The translations under genes and the position numbers were made by a program. Below are positions 34,961 through 39,657 of a stretch of DNA of 39,657 nt, piece after piece. The stretch lies in assembly GCA_007130125.1 (NCBI GenBank), contig SLSZ01000122.1:1-39657 (forward strand), given 5' to 3'. Every line of letters begins with the position of its first letter. Position 1 is the stretch's first letter. This DNA comes from Bacteroidales bacterium (GTDB lineage Bacteria > Bacteroidota > Bacteroidia > Bacteroidales > UBA7960). The notes below the pieces were generated by a model. It did no database searches. It worked only from the letters and a program-made list of their open reading frames with translations, and was not told the origin of the DNA.

Positions 34961-37900
34961 ATGTCTACAGATAAGTTTTATGTTACTCCATTGCGGCAGT
35001 TAATAGAGATTATATTTAAACAGCTTGATGTTAGTGGTGAGGTGTTTAACATTCCCCGGGAGCTTTTTTATTTTAACAAGGGTAATGAGTCATATGTTAG
35101 TGAGCGTTTCGGGCAGGTACTTGAAACACCGATTGGTGTTGCTGCCGGTCCGCACACTCAGCTAAGTCAAAACATTGTTGGCGCATGGCTTACAGGCTCA
35201 AGGTTTATTGAACTTAAGACAATACAAACGCTCGATGAGCTTGAAATAGCAAAACCTTGTATTGATATGCAGGACGAAGGTTATAACTGCGAGTGGTCGC
35301 AGGAGCTAAAAATCGAACAGTCATTCAGCCAGTACCTTGATGCCTGGATACTTATACACATACTTAAGGACAAACTCGGAGTTGGCCGTAAAGATCAGCC
35401 CGGCTTTATTTTCAATATGAGTGTTGGCTATGACCTGGAAGGGATTTTAAAACCTAATGTACAATGGTTTTTTGATAAAATGGCTGATGCTTCGCAAGAG
35501 TTGCAACAAAAGATTGATTCCATAAAAGATATTTACCCAAAGGTTGTGGATTTGAATATCAGCCCGAATCTTTCAGACAATGTCACCTTGTCAACAATGC
35601 ATGGATGCCCGCCCGGCGAAGTTGAAAAAATTGCTCTTTACTTATTACGGGAAAAGAAGCTTCATACCGCTGTAAAGTTTAATCCAACCTTGCTTGGAAA
35701 GAACGAGCTGCATGAGATTTTGGGCAAGTCAGGCTTTGACACCAAAGTTCCGGATCAGGCTTTTGAACACGATCTTAAATATAATGATGCTTTAAAAATC
35801 ATTAGTAACCTGAGAAAAGCTGCAACTGAGAACAATTTGCAATTCAGTTTAAAGCTCACAAACACTCTCGAAAGCATTAATCACAAAGAGGTTTTCCCCT
35901 CAGAGGTTGATATGATGTATAATAGCGGCAGGTCTGTTCATCCGGTTTCGGTTGCTCTTGCCAATAAATTGCAACAAGAGTATAATGGTGAACTTGACAT
36001 TTCTTTTTCCGGCGGAGCTCATGCTTTCAATATTGCGAAACTTGTTTCCTGCGGACTGGCACCGGTCACTGTGTGTACTGATTTGTTGAAGCCCGGAGGC
36101 TATGGTAGACAGCGTCAATATATAGAGGAGATTAATAGTGCATTTTTGCAGGCAGGAGCTAAAAGCGTTGAGGAATTTATAACAAAAACGGCAGGCAAGA
36201 ATGAGAAGTCTTTTAGTGAAAGCATATTGCAAAACCTGAAGAAATATTCTGAAGAAACTATACAAAGCGGATTTTATAAAAAAGAGGATCTTCATGATCC
36301 CAGCATAAAGACAGATCGACCATTGGGATTTTTTGACTGCATATATGCTCCTTGCGAGGATACCTGCTCAACAAACCAGGATATTCCCGGTTACAATTAT
36401 CATGCTTCGAAAGGCAACTTTGAAGAAGCCTCTAAGGTTGTTCTCCAAACAAATCCGTTTCCCCGCACTACCGGTATGATATGCGATCATTTATGCCAGA
36501 CAAAGTGTACAAGGATAAATTATGACAAGCCGGTATTAATAAGAGAGATAAAGCGGTTTATTGCTGAAAGGGCTGCACAGGAATTTCCCGGGCAAATACC
36601 TTCAGAGGTAAAATCAAAAGCTTCCAAAAAAGTGGCCATTATTGGGGCCGGGCCTTCGGGGTTTTCTGCCGCCTACTTCCTTGCTATGGCCGGATTTACG
36701 GTAGAGATTTTTGAAGGGAAGAACAAACACGGCGGAATGGTTTCGGGAGTTATCCCTGCATTTAGGCTTACGGATGAAGCAATAGACGATGATGTGAAAA
36801 GAATAAAAAGGCTTGGAGTGAAAGTTCATTTCGGCGTGGAAGTTAACAAACAAAAGTTTGAAGATTTAAAAAGCAAATTTGATTATGTCTATATAGCTGC
36901 CGGCGCACAGAAGTCAGCCCGTTTGAAAATAGAAGGGATAGATAGCAAAGGAGTCATTGATCCTCTCGAATTACTTGAGAAAGTTAGAAGCGGCACATAT
37001 CCAAATATTGGCAATACTGTTGCTGTAATCGGAGGAGGCAATACAGCTATGGATGTTGCCAGAACAGCTTACAGGCTGGTTGGAAAAAGCGGAAAGGTAA
37101 TTGTCATTTATCGCCGCACTGTGAAGCAGATGCCTGCTGATATAGGTGAGATCAAAGCAGTTATGGAGGAAGGCATAGATGTGATGGAGCTTACGGCTCC
37201 TGTAAAAATAAACACAGAAAAAGGTGCAGTAAAATCTGTTACTTGTAAAAAAATGAAGCTGGGAGATAAAGATGAGAGCGGAAGGCGAAGGCCGGTGGAA
37301 ATATCGGGTTCAGAGTTTGAAGTAAAGGTTGACACTGTTATACCTGCCATAGGCCAGGACATTGTTTTTGATTTTGGCGATGGTAACTCTTTAAAAGCTA
37401 AGGATGACAGTTATGAAACAAACCTAACAAACGTATTTATTGGTGGCGATGCTATGCGTGGGGCGGCCACTGCAATAAAAGCAATTGGAGATGGCAGGAA
37501 AACAGCTCAAATAATTATTGACAGAGAAGGCATTAGGTTTAACACAAAACCTGAAAATAAACGAACAGAACTTAGCAAAACAGAACACCTTCTGACCAGA
37601 GCTAAAAGAGTTTTCCCTGTTGAAAAGAAAGAAAAACCCATTAACAACAGGAAAAACTTTGACCTTATAGCTTCTTCAATTACCGAAAAAGAAGCTGTGG
37701 AAGAAGCAAAAAGATGTTTGCTGTGTGATGAGATATGCAACATATGTACAACGGTATGTCCTAATTTTGCCAACTATTCATACAAGGTTAAACCGGTTGC
37801 TTACAAGTTGAAAAAAGCTGTTAAGCCACCTGAAGGTGATCCTGATCTTATTGATGATGTTGATTTTGAGGTTAAACAGCAATACCAGATTTTAAATATA

Positions 37901-38269
37901 GTCAACTTCTGCAATGAGTGTGGCAACTGTAATACTTTTTGCCCCTCGGCAGGAGCGCCTTATAAAGAAAAACCAAAAGTACACCTGACTGTTGAATCAT
38001 TTAATGACGCACAGGAGGGGTATTACTTTGCAAATCTGCCCGATATAAAGAACCTTATATACAAGAATAACGGCAGTATTAGCACTCTTGGAGATACCGG
38101 AAGTGAGTATGTTTATGATAACGATAATGTTTTTGCACGCTTCAATAAAGAGAATTTTGAAATTAAAGAAATCAAGTTTCTGAATCCCGCCTTAGATAAA
38201 GCTGATTTTAGGGAAGCTGCATTTATGAGTGTTGTTATGAAAGGTGTGGAGGGCTTGGTGTTTGGGTGA
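34961..38269 (+). CDS. ygfK: YgfK-type iron-sulfur flavoprotein (putative selenate reductase subunit)
   Basis: The 1102-residue protein matches YgfK in length and order. Residues about 1-450 resemble the dihydroorotate-dehydrogenase-like barrel (TPIGVAAGPHTQLSQNIV, FNMSVGYDLEGI, LSTMHGCPP). Residues about 455-540 hold a GltD-like Fe-S domain (CIYAPCEDTC; ICDHLCQTKC). The NAD(P)H/FAD reductase part follows: AIIGAGPSGFSAAYF near 560, VAVIGGGNTAMDVARTA near 690, IPAIGQ, VFIGGDAMRGAATAIKAIGDG. Two ferredoxin-like clusters come next: CLLCDEICNICTTVC (about 919) and CNECGNCNTFC (about 984). In E. coli the homologue is tied to selenate reduction and to molybdenum hydroxylases. The last about 93 codons are duplicated downstream at 39076-39356. 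Confidence 0.88.
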   Translation: MSTDKFYVTPLRQLIEIIFKQLDVSGEVFNIPRELFYFNKGNESYVSERFGQVLETPIGVAAGPHTQLSQNIVGAWLTGSRFIELKTIQTLDELEIAKPCIDMQDEGYNCEWSQELKIEQSFSQYLDAWILIHILKDKLGVGRKDQPGFIFNMSVGYDLEGILKPNVQWFFDKMADASQELQQKIDSIKDIYPKVVDLNISPNLSDNVTLSTMHGCPPGEVEKIALYLLREKKLHTAVKFNPTLLGKNELHEILGKSGFDTKVPDQAFEHDLKYNDALKIISNLRKAATENNLQFSLKLTNTLESINHKEVFPSEVDMMYNSGRSVHPVSVALANKLQQEYNGELDISFSGGAHAFNIAKLVSCGLAPVTVCTDLLKPGGYGRQRQYIEEINSAFLQAGAKSVEEFITKTAGKNEKSFSESILQNLKKYSEETIQSGFYKKEDLHDPSIKTDRPLGFFDCIYAPCEDTCSTNQDIPGYNYHASKGNFEEASKVVLQTNPFPRTTGMICDHLCQTKCTRINYDKPVLIREIKRFIAERAAQEFPGQIPSEVKSKASKKVAIIGAGPSGFSAAYFLAMAGFTVEIFEGKNKHGGMVSGVIPAFRLTDEAIDDDVKRIKRLGVKVHFGVEVNKQKFEDLKSKFDYVYIAAGAQKSARLKIEGIDSKGVIDPLELLEKVRSGTYPNIGNTVAVIGGGNTAMDVARTAYRLVGKSGKVIVIYRRTVKQMPADIGEIKAVMEEGIDVMELTAPVKINTEKGAVKSVTCKKMKLGDKDESGRRRPVEISGSEFEVKVDTVIPAIGQDIVFDFGDGNSLKAKDDSYETNLTNVFIGGDAMRGAATAIKAIGDGRKTAQIIIDREGIRFNTKPENKRTELSKTEHLLTRAKRVFPVEKKEKPINNRKNFDLIASSITEKEAVEEAKRCLLCDEICNICTTVCPNFANYSYKVKPVAYKLKKAVKPPEGDPDLIDDVDFEVKQQYQILNIVNFCNECGNCNTFCPSAGAPYKEKPKVHLTVESFNDAQEGYYFANLPDIKNLIYKNNGSISTLGDTGSEYVYDNDNVFARFNKENFEIKEIKFLNPALDKADFREAAFMSVVMKGVEGLVFG
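37989..38269 (+). repeat. Upstream copy of a 281-bp duplicated ygfK 3' end
   Basis: The segment recurs at 39076-39356 with a constant offset of 1087 bp and no indels. Positions 37989-38108 (120 bp) differ from the downstream copy at one base (G38072 vs T39159). Positions 38109-38269 differ at about 23 of 161 positions. This copy ends the intact gene. Confidence 0.95.
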
Positions 38270-38271
38270 TA

Positions 38272-38721
38272 CTATTCTTTTTCCAATCTATTTCTTAGTT
38301 GCACCATTTCTGCTGTCGAAATTACAGATAAATAGCCATTTTCTTTTAGCCCTTTTATGAGTTTTTTATCACCTGTCCAAAGAATAGAATCCATATAATC
38401 ATTTAATGCTACAAACGCAACATCTTTATAATCAACATCCTTTACCAATTTTACGGCTTGTTTAAAATACTTCTCCGGTATCTGTTCTTCATTAACAAAT
38501 AGTATCTCGCTACAAACCAGGTATTCGATCTCAACTAATTCTTTATGTGTTTTTTGTGCCAATTCCATAAGCTTGTACCGGTGAGTTTCAATTTCATTCC
38601 TAAGATAATTGCAACTGTAAAACTTAAACAATTCGCCGGAGTTCAATAACAAATCTCCAATGGTACTATCTGTATTCAGAATGGCACTAAAAACAAGGTT
38701 TGTATCAACTACTATTCTCAT
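38272..38721 (-). CDS. PIN-domain ribonuclease toxin
   Basis: The 149-residue protein is a PIN-fold nuclease, the usual toxin of VapBC-like pairs that cleave RNA. The acidic metal-binding residues are in place: D6 in VVDTN, E43 in RNEIETH, D97/D100 in DVDYKDVAFVAL and D118 in WTGDKKL. The arrangement fits the COG2405/COG1569-type PIN group. The ATG overlaps the antitoxin stop by 4 nt, and the stop is only 2 bp from the ygfK stop on the other strand, so the gene is convergent with ygfK with no room for a terminator. It lies inside a pair of ygfK 3' repeats, so it is likely a later arrival. Confidence 0.87.
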   Translation of the reverse strand: MRIVVDTNLVFSAILNTDSTIGDLLLNSGELFKFYSCNYLRNEIETHRYKLMELAQKTHKELVEIEYLVCSEILFVNEEQIPEKYFKQAVKLVKDVDYKDVAFVALNDYMDSILWTGDKKLIKGLKENGYLSVISTAEMVQLRNRLEKE

Positions 38722-38921
38722 TTTATAAATCTATCCTTGTTCTTTAACCACCAGTTTTTATCGATTTTATTAGCAAGGTAATCAGCATCTTGTTGTTCTA
38801 CCTTTGACCCGGATGTTAATTCTTTGTATCTGATATAGTTGATAAACTTTTGAACACCTTCTATATCTACATTGCCTGGTATCCGAATAACTATTTCCTT
38901 ATCTGTTCTTTCAATAATCAT
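38718..38921 (-). CDS. Antitoxin partner of the PIN toxin
   Basis: The 67-residue protein precedes the PIN gene and overlaps it by 4 nt (ATGA), the standard toxin-antitoxin arrangement. The N-terminal half (IIERTDKEIVIRIPGNVDIEGVQ) reads as a short beta hairpin followed by a helix, as in small DNA-binding or dimerising antitoxins. The C-terminal tail (DADYLANKIDKNWWLKNKDRF) is the kind of segment that wraps into the PIN active site and is frequent in Bacteroidota and Cyanobacteria antitoxins. Assignment rests on position and size; I do not recognise a named family. Confidence 0.8.
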   Translation of the reverse strand: MIIERTDKEIVIRIPGNVDIEGVQKFINYIRYKELTSGSKVEQQDADYLANKIDKNWWLKNKDRFIK

Positions 38922-38938
38922 AACATAATTAGTTTATA

Positions 38939-38946
38939 CAAAGATA
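38939..38946 (-). promoter_or_regulatory. -7 box of the toxin-antitoxin operon
   Basis: On the minus strand this reads TATCTTTG, a perfect TAnnTTTG, 18 bp upstream of the antitoxin ATG. The leader would be only about 10 nt. A TTG lies 14 bp further upstream, closer than the usual 19-21 bp. Confidence 0.5.
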
Positions 38947-39035
38947 GTAATAATATTAATCAATTTTTGTAAGTAAAACTTGATAAGCATTTTGCATCTG
39001 ACGATATTTTAGCGCTTTTCAGCTCCTCACAGCCG

Positions 39036-39049
39036 GCTCCTGCCGGAGC
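39036..39049. repeat. Small GC-rich hairpin GCTCC-TGCC-GGAGC
   Basis: A perfect 5-bp stem with a 4-nt loop, in an unusually GC-rich patch between the toxin-antitoxin promoter and the broken ygfK copy. The patch (about 39021-39058) differs in composition from its surroundings and may be a dispersed repeat or part of an insertion end. Confidence 0.35.
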
Positions 39050-39075
39050 GTTTCGTGTTTACGTATTATCACGTC

Positions 39076-39356
39076 CTGTTGAATCATTTAATGACGCACA
39101 GGAGGGGTATTACTTTGCAAATCTGCCCGATATAAAGAACCTTATATACAAGAATAACTGCAGTATTAGCACTCTTGGAGATACCGGAAGTGAGTTTGTT
39201 TACGAAAACGATAATGTTTTTGCAAGGCTCAACAAAGAAGATTTTGACATTAAAGAAATCAAATTCCTGAATCCCGGTATAGAAACATCTGATTTTAGGG
39301 AAGCTGCAGTTATGAGCGTTATTATGAAAGGTGTGGAGGGTTTGGTGTTTGGATGA
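39076..39356 (+). pseudogene. Truncated second copy of the ygfK 3' end
   Basis: This segment encodes about 93 C-terminal residues of YgfK in frame (VESFNDAQEGYYFANLPDI to GVEGLVFG) and ends with TGA at 39354-39356. It lacks all Fe-S and flavin domains. The frame stays open upstream to about 38973, but no ATG, GTG or TTG start is found in it, so it is almost certainly not expressed. Differences from the intact copy in the last 161 bp give mostly conservative changes (YDNDNV to YENDNV, FNKENFEIKE to LNKEDFDIKE). That suggests it diverged as a functional allele before becoming a remnant. Confidence 0.9.
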
Positions 39357-39395
39357 TGAAAAATTTTAATTAATTTTATTCATAATCATAATAAT

Positions 39396-39407
39396 ATATC
39401 AATAGCC
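39396..39407. repeat. Direct repeat ATATCAATAGCC, copy 1
   Basis: The 12-mer recurs exactly at 39537-39548, 141 bp on, and similarity continues weakly after it (ATTC and following T positions align). In this copy it leads into the UUCG hairpin at 39406-39425; in the second copy the corresponding hairpin is degraded. The 300 bp after 39357 contain no gene. Confidence 0.55.
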
Positions 39408-39425
39408 GAAGCATTCGTGCTACGG
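39406..39425. repeat. REP-like hairpin with TTCG loop
   Basis: CCGAAGCA (39406-39413) pairs with TGCTACGG (39418-39425) with one mismatch around a TTCG tetraloop, a very stable RNA loop type. There is no U-run after it, so it looks like a REP-type element rather than a terminator. Confidence 0.5.
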
Positions 39426-39436
39426 ATTAAATGTTT

Positions 39437-39448
39437 CCCCCCGGGGGG
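39437..39448. repeat. Perfect palindrome CCCCCCGGGGGG
   Basis: Six C followed by six G in a strongly AT-rich stretch. It is self-complementary without a spacer. It could be a junction of an inserted element, a protein site, or a slippage-prone tract. Confidence 0.6.
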
Positions 39449-39466
39449 TATTGTCGGTAAATTATC

Positions 39467-39484
39467 CACCACACAAATGTGGTG
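39467..39484. terminator. Hairpin CACCACA-CAAA-TGTGGTG
   Basis: A perfect 7-bp stem with a 4-nt loop, followed on plus by TCTAATAATTTT. It may end a transcript entering from the left, but no active gene precedes it on that strand apart from the ygfK remnant. It is the third hairpin in 80 bp. Confidence 0.35.
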
Positions 39485-39536
39485 TCTAATAATTTTAAAA
39501 TATAATTTTTTGATGTTGATTTAATTACAATACGTC

Positions 39537-39548
39537 ATATCAATAGCC
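39537..39548. repeat. Direct repeat ATATCAATAGCC, copy 2
   Basis: Exact second copy of the 12-mer at 39396-39407. The sequence after it (ATGGTATTCATTATCTG) resembles the first copy's hairpin at several positions but no longer folds well. Confidence 0.55.
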
Positions 39549-39657
39549 ATGGTATTCATTATCTGTTTTCGTAAAGAAAAAGCAGGGTATAGATTTTAAA
39601 TCTTTATCTCAGTTCCTGTCTTTTTAATTTCAATAACGAAAGGGTTGTTTGAGTTAA

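Noticed and set aside
34767-35003. Open frame of 78 codons upstream of ygfK
   Set aside because: It overlaps the ygfK start in another frame, has no recognisable domain and sits in the AT-rich promoter region.
38272-39075. Insertion sequence carrying the toxin-antitoxin genes
   Set aside because: No transposase, terminal inverted repeats or short target duplication were found; the flanking repeats are gene ends 281 bp long with a mosaic pattern.
39078-39356. Functional short gene encoding a YgfK C-terminal domain
   Set aside because: No start codon exists in the open frame before the homologous part, and the segment contains none of the cofactor-binding domains.
1-39657. tRNA, rRNA, riboswitch or CRISPR array
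   Set aside because: Reading all intergenic regions I saw no cloverleaf, rRNA core, conserved riboswitch motif or regularly spaced repeat array. Covariance-model searches would be needed to exclude small RNAs.

Overview
The window reads as a chromosomal segment of an AT-rich member of the Bacteroidota, probably near the Bacteroidales/Marinilabiliales. The grounds are a PorZ-like type IX secretion protein with a C-terminal sorting domain next to recO, many short lipoproteins, the Bacteroidota-restricted families DUF4837 and DUF4292, a dut/nucleotidyltransferase/TPR/DUF4292/EnvC-like gene run, weak Shine-Dalgarno sequences, and several TAnnTTTG-type -7 boxes. I found no rRNA, tRNA, CRISPR array, transposase or integrase. 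Placement is by family recognition only; no database was searched.

Layout. 1-2.0 kb: two plus-strand lipoproteins, one with a beta-propeller. 2.0-13.9 kb: a long minus-strand block with envelope genes (a small lipoprotein, a SAM methyltransferase, DUF4837, the LysM transglycosylase MltD, TatA, an EnvC-like hydrolase activator, DUF4292, a TPR lipoprotein), then a sugar-nucleotidyltransferase, dUTPase, ribosome recycling factor and UMP kinase. 14.2-17.3 kb: porZ and recO on plus. 17.4-19.2 kb: a secreted GH13 alpha-amylase on minus. 19.6-25.0 kb: an AddA-like helicase-nuclease and a DsbD-like thiol reductase on plus. 25.2-33.4 kb: minus-strand M20 amidohydrolase, the run tilS - LtaS-like phosphoglycerol transferase - glycerophosphodiesterase lipoprotein, and a large unrecognised envelope protein. 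33.6-39.66 kb: a small secreted protein, a MocA-like nucleotidyltransferase divergent from a YgfK-type iron-sulfur flavoprotein, a PIN-domain toxin-antitoxin pair, and a second broken copy of the ygfK 3' end followed by hairpins.

How the genes work together. The 6.5-10.4 kb genes are nearly or actually overlapping and look like one envelope-biogenesis operon. pyrH and frr form the common nucleotide/translation pair. The LtaS-like and glycerophosphodiesterase genes overlap by 8 nt and may act on the same glycerophosphate metabolite. mocA-like and ygfK sit back to back, as these families do in molybdenum-hydroxylase clusters, but no hydroxylase is present here.

The most unusual structure is at the right end. 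The PIN toxin-antitoxin pair lies between two copies of the last 281 bp of ygfK. The first 120 bp of the copies differ at one position, while the last 161 bp differ at about 23 positions, with a sharp boundary. This suggests entry by recombination at the gene's 3' end, with the reading frame restored. Second in interest are a dispersed palindromic repeat that supplies the stop codon of the helicase gene and recurs upstream of tilS, and a perfect 12-bp-arm palindrome in the amylase/helicase divergent region.
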